From an uncultured Clostridia bacterium (lineage in GTDB: Bacteria > Bacillota > Clostridia > Christensenellales > Borkfalkiaceae), in assembly GCA_904419075.1 (NCBI GenBank), contig CAJFQM010000001.1:62001-126000 (forward strand): a stretch of 64,000 nucleotides of DNA, read 5' to 3'. The translations under genes and the position numbers were made by a program. Shown here one piece after another: positions 1 through 9,328 of this stretch. The notes beneath the pieces are model-generated. The model was not told where the DNA came from. It saw only the letters and a program-made list of their open reading frames with translations, and did not search any database. Position 1 is the first letter of the stretch. Each line of letters starts with the position of its first letter.

Positions 1-1
1 C

Positions 2-403
2 GATACCGTGCATATTGTCGTCCGTAACGAGCGGATGTCGGACGTGACCTGTCAGAAAAAGGTTCCGCCTACCGCGCTTTGCGGGGATATTGCGAAAGCC
101 GCGTTCGAGCTGTTTAGTAAAAATTTTTCTTTGGGTACGAAGGTGCATATGCTGGGCGTGAGCGTTTCCGGCTTCGATTATCACATAGAACAGCTTTCTC
201 TGTGCGGGGAAATCGGCAGGGATTACGGAAAGAGCGAGAGAGCGGAAAAGGCGGTGGCGAAAATCAGGGAAAAATACGGTTACGGAAAGCTGCAACGGGG
301 AATCATGCTGGAAGACGAACGGCTTTCCTCGTTGGATATCCGCGGGAAAAAGCTGGAAACGCCCGATGGCGGACAGGATAAAAACGGCAGGAGAGGAAAA
401 TAA
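2..403 (+). CDS. dinB: DNA polymerase IV (DinB), C-terminal part, cut by left edge
   Basis: The frame is open from base 2, so the gene begins outside the window. The visible 133 residues match the little-finger (C-terminal) domain of Y-family polymerases: a beta-rich stretch with LGVSVSGF, a short QLSLCG segment, and the closing KAVAKIREKYGYGKLQRG signature typical of Firmicute DinB. The catalytic palm and fingers are not visible. DinB carries out error-prone translesion synthesis. The tail after the signature (about 35 residues, ending rich in Gly, Lys and Arg) is poorly conserved in the family. A weak hairpin follows the stop. Identification rests on the C-terminal motif only, but that motif is distinctive. 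Confidence 0.82.
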   Translation, partial: DTVHIVVRNERMSDVTCQKKVPPTALCGDIAKAAFELFSKNFSLGTKVHMLGVSVSGFDYHIEQLSLCGEIGRDYGKSERAEKAVAKIREKYGYGKLQRGIMLEDERLSSLDIRGKKLETPDGGQDKNGRRGK

Positions 404-405
404 AG

Positions 406-441
406 AAAACACCGGTTCTTCCGCATATCCCGCCGTGTTTT
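406..441 (+). terminator. Possible terminator after dinB
   Basis: An imperfect inverted repeat has arms AAAACAC-C-GG and CC-GTGTTTT around a 17-base loop. The T-run forms part of the stem. The fold is weak, but it sits just after the dinB stop. Confidence 0.35.
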
Positions 442-588
442 GACGAATACTGTATTTATCGGCGGGAATACTTTGTGTGTTTTTCGCTTTTATATATAAG
501 GGGAGCTTCGGAAAGAGATTTTCGGTGCTCTCTTTTTACGTGCGAAAATCGTGTTATCGGAAACAAATAAGCGGCATATATATAGAGC

Positions 589-1584
589 ATGAAAAAGAGA
601 CAAATAGTTCAATCCACGATATGTTTTGCGCTGGCGGGGATTTTATGTGCGCTGTCGCTGATTTTCGCCGTGCCGGCCCTGACGGCGGAATCGACGGATT
701 CCCCGTCCCGCGCGGGAATCGTAAGGCTGTGGAATATCGATACTTTCGAGGGAGGGAAGGGATCTCGGACTGCTTTTTTGAATCGCGTTTCCGCCGCGTA
801 TGAAAAGAAACACGAGGGCGTCTATATCATGGTTTCCTCCTATACGGCGGAAGGGGCCGCCGCGGCTTTGAAAGAGGGGAATTTCCCCGATATGATCTCT
901 TTCGGAATAGGGTTTTCGGAAGCCGCGGAAAAATGCAGAAAGATAAATTCCCGTTCTTTTGCGGGCGGTCTTGTCGGAAATGAATGCCGCGCAGTGCCTT
1001 GGTGCCGCGGCGGGTATGCGCTGTTTTCCTTGGAAAATAATTTCGACGCCGCAGATGCCGCAAATACGGTCGTTTCGTCGGGCGGAAACAATCTGCCGCT
1101 CGTCGCCGCGGCGTTATATCCTTTTGAGGGAATTCCCGTCGTGGAAGATTCGACATCTGCTTACGTGCGTTTTCTGAGCGGGAAATATAAATATCTCCTG
1201 GGTACTCAACGGGATATCTGCCGTTTTGCTTCGCGCGGCGTAAACGTCTATTGCCGTCCCGTGAACGAATTTTCCGACCTCTATCAATATATCGGAGTAC
1301 TGACGGACGACGAGGCTTTGAAGGGTATCTGCGAGGATTATATCGACGCGCTTTTAAGCGGGGAAACGCAGAAAAAATTGACGGAGATCGGGATGCTGAG
1401 CCCGTATTTCGATATTTATTCTGCGGATAATTCCGCGGCGGACGAAATGGAAAAGGCCGGTATTCGTTATACATTGAACGTCTTTACCTCGGACAGCGGA
1501 ATGACAGACGTTGAGACGGCGGCAAGAGAAACCCTGACGGGAGGAAATGCGGAAGTTTTGAAAAATTTTCTGAAAGCGATTTGA
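589..1584 (+). CDS. Extracellular solute-binding-like protein (family 1 type), secreted
   Basis: A protein of 331 residues. The N-terminus has a basic start (MKKRQ), a hydrophobic core over residues 10-30 and a likely signal peptidase site near PALTA-ES. There is no good lipobox, so it looks secreted or N-terminally anchored rather than a lipoprotein. The body (VRLWNIDTFEGGKGSRTAF, then AYEKKHEGVYIMV and FPDMISFG) resembles sugar-type ABC transporter binding proteins, which open with a WxxDTFEGG-like segment and have a 'PDMI' strand. At 331 residues it is shorter than typical family 1 binding proteins (about 400-450). No permease or ATPase genes lie beside it, so it may act as an orphan binding protein or a sensor. 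Substrate unknown. The start has only a weak ribosome site. Confidence 0.6.
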   Translation: MKKRQIVQSTICFALAGILCALSLIFAVPALTAESTDSPSRAGIVRLWNIDTFEGGKGSRTAFLNRVSAAYEKKHEGVYIMVSSYTAEGAAAALKEGNFPDMISFGIGFSEAAEKCRKINSRSFAGGLVGNECRAVPWCRGGYALFSLENNFDAADAANTVVSSGGNNLPLVAAALYPFEGIPVVEDSTSAYVRFLSGKYKYLLGTQRDICRFASRGVNVYCRPVNEFSDLYQYIGVLTDDEALKGICEDYIDALLSGETQKKLTEIGMLSPYFDIYSADNSAADEMEKAGIRYTLNVFTSDSGMTDVETAARETLTGGNAEVLKNFLKAI

Positions 1585-1589
1585 AACAC

Positions 1590-1618
1590 TTTCAAAAAAC
1601 AAAAAAATATGCTAAAAT
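1590..1618 (+). promoter_or_regulatory. Possible promoter for murB
   Basis: TTTCAA at 1590-1595, a 17-base spacer, and TAAAAT at 1613-1618 with an upstream TGC (extended -10). It is followed by the ribosome site that serves the TTG start of murB. Confidence 0.35.
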
Positions 1619-1633
1619 AAAGGAGAGAAAAAT

Positions 1634-2524
1634 TTGATTGATTGGATGCGTTTGCTTGCCGAAGATTGTTCGGGAATTTTGCACGAATCGCCCTTCTCTT
1701 TTTCTGAAAATTGTACGATTGGCTGCGGAGGCAGTGCCCGCGCGGCATTTTTTCCCGCCAATATCGCGGAATTGCTTTTGCTGGTGGATTTTTTCAAGCG
1801 GGAAGGCGTAAAATTTGTCGTCCTCGGCAACATGAGCAATGTTCTCCCCGCCGACGGAATGTTCGAAGGCGCGCTCATTTTTACCAAGAGGCTCAAATCG
1901 GTGGGAATAGGCCAGACGGTATTCGCTTTGGCGGGCGTCAGGGCAAAGGCGTTTTTGGACTCTTGCGAGCGCCACGGAAAGGGCGGTGCGGAATTTCTCG
2001 CGGGGATTCCCTGTACGATCGGCGGGGCGGTATTCATGAACGCGGGCGCGGGCGGAAAACATATCGAAGATATTCTCGAAAGCGCCCTCGTGTACCGCGA
2101 AGGCAGGATACGGGTAGTTCCGAAGGCGGAGTGCGGCTATTCCTATAAACAGAGCCTGTTTATGAAAGACGGAAGCATTATTTTGGGCGCGTCTTTCTGC
2201 CTTTCGGATACCGACAGCGAGAGCGTGTCGGAGGCGCGGGCAAAATATATGTCGGCGCGCAAAAAACTTCCCGACGGCAGAAGCATGGGCTGCGTATTCA
2301 AAAATCCGCCCGACATATCCGCGGGAAAGCTCATAGAGGGCGCGGGACTGAAAGGCTTGCAGGTGGGCGGAGCGGTCATTTCCGAGGAACACGCCAATTT
2401 TATTCTCAACGTGGGCGGAGCCACTTCGTCGGATGTTCGGGCGCTCGTTAATCTCATAAAAAACGCGGTATTTTCGCAATACGGCATAGCCCTCGAAGAA
2501 GAAATACGATACATAGATAACTGA
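1634..2524 (+). CDS. murB: UDP-N-acetylenolpyruvoylglucosamine reductase (MurB)
   Basis: A cytoplasmic FAD enzyme that reduces UDP-GlcNAc-enolpyruvate to UDP-MurNAc with NADPH, for peptidoglycan synthesis. Visible family motifs: the FAD-site segment LGNMSNVLPADG (usually LGNGSNLL), AGIPCTIGGAVFMNAGA, CGYSYKQSLF, and SEEHANFILNVGGATSSDV near the end. The 296-residue length fits the short (type II) enzymes. I chose the TTG at 1634 because an AAAGGAGAG ribosome site ends about six bases upstream; the next in-frame ATG (1646) is only four codons on. Oddity: the catalytic Ser of the GSVFKNP motif is Cys here (GCVFKNP, Cys220). A PHP-domain gene follows after 35 bases. Confidence 0.92.
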   Translation: MIDWMRLLAEDCSGILHESPFSFSENCTIGCGGSARAAFFPANIAELLLLVDFFKREGVKFVVLGNMSNVLPADGMFEGALIFTKRLKSVGIGQTVFALAGVRAKAFLDSCERHGKGGAEFLAGIPCTIGGAVFMNAGAGGKHIEDILESALVYREGRIRVVPKAECGYSYKQSLFMKDGSIILGASFCLSDTDSESVSEARAKYMSARKKLPDGRSMGCVFKNPPDISAGKLIEGAGLKGLQVGGAVISEEHANFILNVGGATSSDVRALVNLIKNAVFSQYGIALEEEIRYIDN

Positions 2525-2559
2525 CGGACGGGAGTACATAACAATATAGAGGATTACAC

Positions 2560-3333
2560 ATGATTTTAACGGCGGATTATCATACGCACACGCCCTATTC
2601 CCACGGCAAAGGCACCGTAACGGAAAATGCGGCGCGGGCCAAGGAATTGGGGCTAAAACAAATAGGTATTACCGACCACGGATTTTCTCATCTGGCCTTT
2701 GGCCTCAAACGAAAAAAAGTCCCTTCTTTGAAACGGGACTGTATGGAAGCGTCAAAGGCGCTGGGAATAGATGTGTTGGTCGGAATGGAAGCGAATATCC
2801 GCGGCGAAAGCGGGCTTTCGGATTTGACGGAAGCGGATTACGACGATTTCGACCTCTTTATCTGCGGGAAGCACGTCCTCATCGCTTATGAGACTTTCGG
2901 AGATTGGTGGCATTATTTCGGCGGAAATTTTACCGTGGACAAATTCGGCCGCAAACCTCCCGAATCTTTGATAAAGCGCAATACCCGCGCTTATATCAAC
3001 ATGATAAAGAGAAATCCCGTGGATATCGTCAGCCACCTTTGTTACCTTTGTCCCGCGGACGCGGCGGAGGTTGCAAAGTGCGCGGCGGATTACGGTACGT
3101 ATATCGAGCTCAATTCCAAAAAGACGCACCTGACCGACGAAGAGCTTTATAGGGTCGCCGAAACGGGCGTGCGGTTCGTAATCGATTCGGACGCGCATTC
3201 CGTGGACAGGGTGGGCGATACGCGGCTGGTCGAAGAACAGCTTCAAAGAGTGAGCGTTCCGCTCGAACGGATAGACAATATCGACGGGCGGCTCCCGACT
3301 TTTCGTTTCAGGCAGTTCAAGGAACACGGATAG
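2560..3333 (+). CDS. PHP-domain metal-dependent hydrolase (YcdX-like)
   Basis: 257 residues with a complete PHP fold: the HTHTPYSHG metal motif at residues 8-16, ITDHG near residue 38, a long middle section, then SHLCYLCP, and IDSDAHS near residue 210, which supplies the last metal ligands. This architecture is that of small PHP phosphatases/phosphoesterases; the physiological substrate is unknown. In many Clostridia this gene stands between murB and the rapZ-yvcK-whiA group. Here murB and whiA are both next to it, but rapZ and yvcK are absent. It starts at ATG 2560 after an AGAGGA-like site and probably shares the murB transcript. Confidence 0.82.
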   Translation: MILTADYHTHTPYSHGKGTVTENAARAKELGLKQIGITDHGFSHLAFGLKRKKVPSLKRDCMEASKALGIDVLVGMEANIRGESGLSDLTEADYDDFDLFICGKHVLIAYETFGDWWHYFGGNFTVDKFGRKPPESLIKRNTRAYINMIKRNPVDIVSHLCYLCPADAAEVAKCAADYGTYIELNSKKTHLTDEELYRVAETGVRFVIDSDAHSVDRVGDTRLVEEQLQRVSVPLERIDNIDGRLPTFRFRQFKEHG

Positions 3334-3411
3334 CCGATTTTTAGAAATTTTAGAGTAAACAGACCTTTAAGAAACGCAACAGGCGTTCAAAGATACGGAT
3401 AAAGACAGGAA

Positions 3412-4353
3412 ATGAATTTTACTTCGGATGTCAAAAGGGAAATCATATCTCGCGGGATATCGGGCGGAGCGGCAGGAAGGGCGGCTCTGTCCGCTTTCGT
3501 GCGTACGAGCGGTCTCCTCTCGGTGAAAGAGGGCGTACCGACCTTCTCCATTATAAGCGAAACGGAAAACGTTGCGGAATTTTTTATCGCGCTTTTCGAA
3601 CGCGAGTTTCAACAGGAACTCTCCGTGGCCCGCGCTTCCGTGGACAGAATGAGCGGACGGGGAAAGCTCGTGTTGGAGCTTTCAAGCGAAAATGCCGCCG
3701 AGATCCTGTATGCCTTGGGACTCGTGAAGCGGAACGGAGAATTTTCCAAGGGAATCCGAAAGAAAACGGTTTCGGATCGAGAATGTGTTCTCGCTTATAT
3801 AAAAGGAGCCTTTTTGGGCGGCGGGAGCTGTATTCTTCCTTCGGACGAAGGCAGGACAGGGTATCATCTTGAATTTGTATTTCCCGAACAAAAGCCGGCG
3901 GAAGATTTTCGGAACCTTTTGGACGGAGAGGAACTTCTCGCAAAAACGGTCAGAAGGAACGGGGCGTCGGTCGTCTATGTCAAGAGCAAGGAGACGATTT
4001 CCGATTTTCTTTCCGTCGTGGGTGCGGAAAACGCTTTGAAAAAGTTTTCGCTTTTGGTGGAAAAGCGCGACGAATCCAATCGGAACAATCGGGCGGCGAA
4101 TTGTTTTTCGGGGAACGCGGATAAAACGGCGACCGCTGCCGTAAGGCAGGTGATGGCGATTCGTGCCATAGAAGAAAACATCGGGCTCTGTTCTTTGGAG
4201 GAGGAGATGAGAGAAACCGCGAAGGCAAGGCTCGATTATCCCGCGCTTTCCCTGAAAGAGTTGGCGGAAAAACTGAACGTGAGTAAAAGCTGTCTCAACC
4301 ATCGGCTGAGAAGGATAGAAGAAATTTCCCGCGAATGCGGGCGGAACGACTGA
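3412..4353 (+). CDS. whiA: DNA-binding protein WhiA
   Basis: 313 residues, the usual WhiA size. The N-terminal half matches the LAGLIDADG-homing-endonuclease-like fold of WhiA (opening SDVKREIISR, then GRAALSAFVRTSG, and AYIKGAFLGGGSC at about residue 126, which is the degenerate LAGLIDADG motif). The C-terminus is a helix-turn-helix: LSLKELAEKLNVSKSCLNHRLRR. WhiA affects cell division, chromosome segregation and, in actinomycetes, sporulation; in Firmicutes its exact targets differ. Its stop lies 32 bases before the dnaE start, so the two are probably co-transcribed. Confidence 0.93.
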   Translation: MNFTSDVKREIISRGISGGAAGRAALSAFVRTSGLLSVKEGVPTFSIISETENVAEFFIALFEREFQQELSVARASVDRMSGRGKLVLELSSENAAEILYALGLVKRNGEFSKGIRKKTVSDRECVLAYIKGAFLGGGSCILPSDEGRTGYHLEFVFPEQKPAEDFRNLLDGEELLAKTVRRNGASVVYVKSKETISDFLSVVGAENALKKFSLLVEKRDESNRNNRAANCFSGNADKTATAAVRQVMAIRAIEENIGLCSLEEEMRETAKARLDYPALSLKELAEKLNVSKSCLNHRLRRIEEISRECGRND

Positions 4354-4385
4354 AAAAAGGAATACGGAGAAACAACGAAGGAATT

Positions 4386-7300
4386 ATGACGGATTTTGTA
4401 CATTTGCATTTGCATACGGAATACAGCCTGCTGGACGGAGCGGCGAAGGTGGACGACCTCGTCGATTATCTCGTCAAAAACAATATCGACTGCTGTGCCG
4501 TCACCGATCACGGCAATATGTACGCATCTCTCTATTTTGCGGAGGAATGTGTCAAAAAGGGAATCAAATACATCATCGGCTGTGAGTTGTATGCTACGGA
4601 CGATTATCTCGACAAGCGCCCCGGAACAAAGACGGAGCATATCATCGTGCTCGCCAAGAACAAGACGGGGTATAAAAACATAGTAAAGCTCGACTCCCTT
4701 TCCTATATCGACGGTTTTTACGGTAAGCCGAGGATAGACTATAAGCTCCTCAAAGAGCATCACGAAGGCGTCATCTGTCTTTCCGCCTGTCTCGCGGGGC
4801 GCATGCCCCAGCTGCTTTTGCAGGGCGACTATGACGGGGCAAAGGCTTGGGCGCAGGAGATGAAGGACGTATTCGGCGAAGATTTCTATATCGAAATCCA
4901 GGATCACGGAATTGCGGAGGAAAAACAGGTCATTCCCCAGCTCATTCAAATCGCGCGGGAGCTCGATATTCAGCTTGTCGCGACCAACGACGTACACTAT
5001 ATCCATAAAGAGGATTGGGAAGCGCAGGATATCCTGCTCTGTATACAGACGAAAAAGACGCTCGCAGACCCTAAGCGTATGAAATTCGAAACGCACGAAT
5101 TCTATATGAAGACGGGCGACGAAATGGCAGAACTGTTCGATTATGTACCCGAGGCGATTTCCAATACCCGCGTCATTGCAAATAAGATCGAAGAGCCCGT
5201 TTTCGACTTAAAGCCTAACGGCACGCCCATCCGCGATACGTCGTTGATTCCGCTGTATAAGCCGGACGACGGTTCGACGTCTCCCGACTATCTTACGAGG
5301 CTGACGTGGGAGGGAATTCCGAAACGGTATAAAGAGGTGACCGACACCATCAAACAGCGCGTGGAGTACGAACTCGGTATCATCATTAAAATGGGGTTCG
5401 CGGATTACTTTTTGATTGTTTGGGACTATATCAACTGGTCGCGCCTGCACGATATTCCCGTGGGGCCGGGGCGCGGCTCGGGCGTCGGGAGCATCGTCGC
5501 CTATTCTATCGGAATTACCGACGTAGATCCTTTGAGATACGAATTGATTTTCGAGCGATTCCTCAATCCGGATCGCGTTTCCATGCCCGACTTTGACGTG
5601 GACTTCTGCACCAAGCGGCGGTATGAAACGATTGAATATGTCCGCGAGAAATACCACCCCGAAAACGTGGCGCAAATCGTCACTTTCGGTACGCTGGCTT
5701 CGCGGGCCGTCATCAAGGACGTCGGGCGCGTCATGGGGATCCCCTATTCCGAAACGGATAAGGTGGCGAAGCTCATGGACGGAAAGTCCACGATTCGGGA
5801 ACTTTTGGGCTTGAACATCGAAAAAATCGAAAAGAAGCTTGCCGACCCGAACCTTCCCGAAGATAAACGCTCGGATACGGAAAAGACGCTCGCGGAGCAA
5901 AAGAAAAAGAAGAATCCCGAATTTATCGAAGTATACGAAAATAACGAGGAGCTTCATCGGGTTATCGATATGGGCCTCAAATTGGAGGGCATGCCGAAAA
6001 ATACTTCCGAGCACGCCGCCGGCGTCGTCATTTGCAATAAAGTGCTTTCCGATAATGTTCCGCTTGCGAGAAACGGCGACGATATCGTCACGCAGTTCGA
6101 CATGAAAGAGGTTGAGGCCGTCGGCATGCTGAAAATGGACTTCCTCGCCCTCACCACTTTGACGGACATCAAAAATACGCTTACGTATATTAAAGAGGGG
6201 CTGGGAATCGATATCGATTTCAACGAAATCGGAAACGATGTGCCCGAAGCCTATCAGCTGATTTCGTCGGGGGATACGGACGCGGTGTTCCAACTCGAAC
6301 AAGGCGGCATGAAAAAGTTCATGAAAGAGTTGCAGCCCAATTGTCTCGAAGACCTCATCGCGGGAATTTCGCTTTACCGCCCGGGCCCCATGGATTTCAT
6401 TCCCACTTATATCCGCAATAAGAATCATCCCGAAAAAATCGTATATGACACTCCGCTTCTGGAACCCATTCTTAAAAATTCCTACGGCGTCATTATTTAT
6501 CAGGAACAGGTCATGCAGATTTTCCAGAAACTCGCGGGCTACTCCCTGGGACAAGCAGACCTCGTCCGCCGCGCCATGGCGAAAAAGCATAAGGACGAGC
6601 TGATGGCGCAGAAGGATAAATTTATTTACGGCGATATCGACAAGGGCGGAAATATCACGGGATGTGCCGCGCAGGGGATTCCCGCGGACGTAGCCGCGAA
6701 AATTTTCGCGGACATGGAGAGCTTTGCTTCCTACGCATTCAATAAATCGCACGCCGCCGCTTATGCCGTCGTCGCTTATCGGACGGCGTATCTCAAATAT
6801 TTTTATCCCAAAGAATTTCTTGCGGGTATCCTGAACGACCGTATCGACAAAATCGAGGAAATTTCCAAGTATATCGCATACATGAAGGAAAAGAATATCG
6901 AGGTTCTTCCGCCCGATATCAATAAATCCAAAGATATTTTCTCCGTTCAGGGGAACGGACTCCGCTTCGGTCTCGGCGCGCTTCGCGGCGTGGGACAGGC
7001 GCCCATCGAGGACGTCATAAAGGAACGCAACGCGCACGGCGAATTCAAGGATTTTTCCGATTTCGTGCTCCGCTGTGCAAAATATGTCAATAAACGCATC
7101 GTCGAAAGTCTCATTTATGCGGGCGCGTTCGATTGTTTCGGTCGTCCCCGCGCGCAGTTTGCGGCGGTGTACGACGAGGCGATCACCCGCGTCAACGCCA
7201 TGGATAAACAGAAGGCGGGAGCGCAGATTTCCCTGTTCGGGGACATCATCGAAGAACAGGGCTTGGAAATCGACTATCCCGATATTCCGGAATACGAGCC

Positions 7301-8012
7301 GACGGAACGCCTTTCCAAAGAAAAATCCGTGCTCGGCGTCTACGTCAGCGGACACCCCTTTGAAAAATACGTCGCGTATTTCAAGGATAAGACGTTTAAC
7401 TGTTCCATGCTCACGGATTATGTCGAGGACGAGGAAACGGGCGGAAAGACGTACTCGGAACTTTCGGACGGACAACAGGTGACGATGGGCGGCATGATTG
7501 CGGGGATAAAAAAGTTACAGACGCGGTCAGGCTCGTTTATGGCGTTCGTGACGGTGGAAGATATGTACGGCACCGTCGAGTGCGTTTGTTTCCCCAATGT
7601 ATACGATCGCGTCAGAAGTTTTCTCGCGATAGATGCGGTTGTGTCTTTGAGCGGAAAAATAGACATCAACGAAGAAAAAGCGCCTACGATTATCGTGGAC
7701 AGAATGACGGAGTTCAAATTGGAAGAATCCTCTGTGCCCGTCTCTGCGCCCAAGGAAAAAAATAAGTCGGAAGAAGCTCCGAAAAGAGAAAAGCCGGCCG
7801 CGCCGAAAAAACTGTGGCTGAATATCTCTCAGTTGGAGCAGGAGGATGTGGACGAACTCATGGAAACGCTCTGTTTTTACGAGGGAGAAACTTCCGTCTG
7901 TTTCGTAAAAGAGGGGAAAAAGTTCCTTTGTTCGCAGAAAGTCAATCCGAATCGGGCGCTCATGGCGGAGCTTTCCAGCTTCTTAAGAGAAGATTGTATA
8001 AAACTTGTTTGA
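4386..8012 (+). CDS. dnaE: DNA polymerase III subunit alpha (DnaE)
   Basis: Replicative polymerase subunit, 1208 residues. Domains in order: N-terminal PHP (FVHLHLHTEYSLLDGA at residues 4-19, ATNDVHY near 206), polymerase palm (PGRGSGVGSIVAYSIG near 360; the catalytic aspartates in MPDFDVDFC near 400), fingers (YRPGPMDFIPTYIRNK, YQEQVMQIFQKLAGYS, RRAMAKK), a tandem HhH region, and a C-terminal OB fold (GGMIAGIKKLQTRSGSFMAF near 1038). It ends with a Lys/Glu-rich linker and a short C-terminal domain. The ATG at 4386 is chosen over in-frame upstream codons because the PHP motif begins at once after it and a GAAGGA site precedes it. Confidence 0.96.
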   Translation: MTDFVHLHLHTEYSLLDGAAKVDDLVDYLVKNNIDCCAVTDHGNMYASLYFAEECVKKGIKYIIGCELYATDDYLDKRPGTKTEHIIVLAKNKTGYKNIVKLDSLSYIDGFYGKPRIDYKLLKEHHEGVICLSACLAGRMPQLLLQGDYDGAKAWAQEMKDVFGEDFYIEIQDHGIAEEKQVIPQLIQIARELDIQLVATNDVHYIHKEDWEAQDILLCIQTKKTLADPKRMKFETHEFYMKTGDEMAELFDYVPEAISNTRVIANKIEEPVFDLKPNGTPIRDTSLIPLYKPDDGSTSPDYLTRLTWEGIPKRYKEVTDTIKQRVEYELGIIIKMGFADYFLIVWDYINWSRLHDIPVGPGRGSGVGSIVAYSIGITDVDPLRYELIFERFLNPDRVSMPDFDVDFCTKRRYETIEYVREKYHPENVAQIVTFGTLASRAVIKDVGRVMGIPYSETDKVAKLMDGKSTIRELLGLNIEKIEKKLADPNLPEDKRSDTEKTLAEQKKKKNPEFIEVYENNEELHRVIDMGLKLEGMPKNTSEHAAGVVICNKVLSDNVPLARNGDDIVTQFDMKEVEAVGMLKMDFLALTTLTDIKNTLTYIKEGLGIDIDFNEIGNDVPEAYQLISSGDTDAVFQLEQGGMKKFMKELQPNCLEDLIAGISLYRPGPMDFIPTYIRNKNHPEKIVYDTPLLEPILKNSYGVIIYQEQVMQIFQKLAGYSLGQADLVRRAMAKKHKDELMAQKDKFIYGDIDKGGNITGCAAQGIPADVAAKIFADMESFASYAFNKSHAAAYAVVAYRTAYLKYFYPKEFLAGILNDRIDKIEEISKYIAYMKEKNIEVLPPDINKSKDIFSVQGNGLRFGLGALRGVGQAPIEDVIKERNAHGEFKDFSDFVLRCAKYVNKRIVESLIYAGAFDCFGRPRAQFAAVYDEAITRVNAMDKQKAGAQISLFGDIIEEQGLEIDYPDIPEYEPTERLSKEKSVLGVYVSGHPFEKYVAYFKDKTFNCSMLTDYVEDEETGGKTYSELSDGQQVTMGGMIAGIKKLQTRSGSFMAFVTVEDMYGTVECVCFPNVYDRVRSFLAIDAVVSLSGKIDINEEKAPTIIVDRMTEFKLEESSVPVSAPKEKNKSEEAPKREKPAAPKKLWLNISQLEQEDVDELMETLCFYEGETSVCFVKEGKKFLCSQKVNPNRALMAELSSFLREDCIKLV

Positions 8013-8040
8013 AAATTTTCCGAAAAGGCGTTCAAAAGAG

Positions 8041-8069
8041 TTTGTTTTTTCGTAAAGTTTTGTTATAAT
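8041..8069 (+). promoter_or_regulatory. Promoter for pfkA
   Basis: TTTGTT at 8041-8046, a 17-base spacer, and a perfect TATAAT at 8064-8069. It leaves a leader of about 120 bases before pfkA, in which I recognise no riboswitch. Confidence 0.6.
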
Positions 8070-8195
8070 ATATCGGAATAGTAAAGTTGTACGGAAAAAG
8101 AGGGAAAATCGACGGGCGCGGAAAGGCGCGAAAGATACCTTTCAAAAATCGAAAAGAATAATTTTTATCAATTTACTCTGACGGAGGATAACAAA

Positions 8196-9158
8196 ATGAA
8201 ACGTATCGGTCTTTTGACGAGCGGCGGCGATGCTCCCGGCATGAACGCGGCAATCCGCGCGGTGGTCAGAACGGCAATTTATTACGGCATGGAAGTTTAC
8301 GGAATCCAAAGAGGTTATTCCGGTCTTTTGGAAGATGACATCATTCCCATGGAAATGCGCAGCGTTTCCGATATCGTCCAGCGCGGCGGTACCATGCTGA
8401 GAACGGCAAGATGTCTCGAATTGCTCACCAAAGAAGGACGGCAAAAAGCCGCCAAGACTTTGGAGAGCAGAGGTATTGAAGGTCTCGTAGTCATCGGCGG
8501 TGACGGTTCTTTCCGCGGCGCAAAGGATTTGAGCGACGAATACGGTGTATTGACGATCGGAATCCCCGGAACTATCGACAACGATTTACAGTATACCGAT
8601 TATACGCTCGGTTTCGATACCGCGGTGAATACTTGTCTCGACATCATCAATAAGCTCCGCGACACAATGACTTCTCACGAGCGTATTTCCGTCGTCGAGG
8701 TTATGGGCAGACACTGTGGCGATATCGCGCTTTACAGCGGAATTGCTTCGGGCGCGGAGATTATCGTCGTGCCCGAAATAGCTTTCGATATGGACGACAT
8801 TGTCATGCGCATCAACCGTTCGCGTGCGAGCGGGAAACATTCCAACATCATCGTGGTGGCCGAAGGGGTCATGAGCGCGGAACAGTTTGCCAAACAGTTG
8901 CAGGAGGTGACGACTTATTCCGTTCGTCCCACCTGTATCGGACATGTTCAGCGCGGAGGCTCTCCTTCCATGGCAGACAGAATGTTGGCGGCGCAGTTCG
9001 GTAATAAGGCGGTTCGTCTCCTCAATGAGGGGATCGGAAACCGCGTGGTCGGCATCCATAAAAATGAAATCATCGATATGGATATCATAGAAGCGGTATC
9101 CATGAAAAAGACCTTCAATTACGAATTGTACGAGACTCTTCAAATGATCTCCATGTAA
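8196..9158 (+). CDS. pfkA: ATP-dependent 6-phosphofructokinase
   Basis: Catalyses fructose 6-phosphate + ATP to fructose 1,6-bisphosphate, the committed step of glycolysis. 320 residues, the standard bacterial PfkA length. Motifs: GLLTSGGDAPGMNAAIRA at the N-terminus (ATP site), GGDGSFRGA, the catalytic GTIDND at about residues 125-130, VEVMGRHCGD near 168, and GHVQRGGSPS near 247. GGDGS with Gly after GGD is the ATP-type signature rather than the pyrophosphate-type. A clear ribosome site (GGAGG) precedes the ATG. It has its own promoter and is closed by a strong terminator. Confidence 0.97.
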   Translation: MKRIGLLTSGGDAPGMNAAIRAVVRTAIYYGMEVYGIQRGYSGLLEDDIIPMEMRSVSDIVQRGGTMLRTARCLELLTKEGRQKAAKTLESRGIEGLVVIGGDGSFRGAKDLSDEYGVLTIGIPGTIDNDLQYTDYTLGFDTAVNTCLDIINKLRDTMTSHERISVVEVMGRHCGDIALYSGIASGAEIIVVPEIAFDMDDIVMRINRSRASGKHSNIIVVAEGVMSAEQFAKQLQEVTTYSVRPTCIGHVQRGGSPSMADRMLAAQFGNKAVRLLNEGIGNRVVGIHKNEIIDMDIIEAVSMKKTFNYELYETLQMISM

Positions 9159-9168
9159 ATCGGACGAC

Positions 9169-9203
9169 AGCCGCTTTTTTCCAAGAAAAAAGCGGCTCTT
9201 TTA
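9169..9203 (+). terminator. Rho-independent terminator after pfkA
   Basis: Perfect 12-base arms AGCCGCTTTTTT and AAAAAAGCGGCT around a short loop, followed by CTTTT. Confidence 0.85.
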
Positions 9204-9249
9204 CGACAAAAAAAATTTAAAATTTCAGAAAAATTTTTTTGTTTGGGTA

Positions 9250-9278
9250 TTGAAATTTTCTCTGTTTTATTGTATAAT
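9250..9278 (+). promoter_or_regulatory. Promoter for the PfkB-family kinase
   Basis: TTGAAA at 9250-9255, a 17-base spacer, and TATAAT at 9273-9278. Confidence 0.7.
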
Positions 9279-9328
9279 AAATAGGGTTTGGCGATAAGAT
9301 ATTTTTATCGTCGGAAAGGAGTCTCTTT

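Noticed and set aside
5208-7475. Minus-strand open frame of 755 codons opposite dnaE
   Set aside because: Shadow of dnaE codon bias; no ribosome site, no family resemblance, and dnaE is certain.
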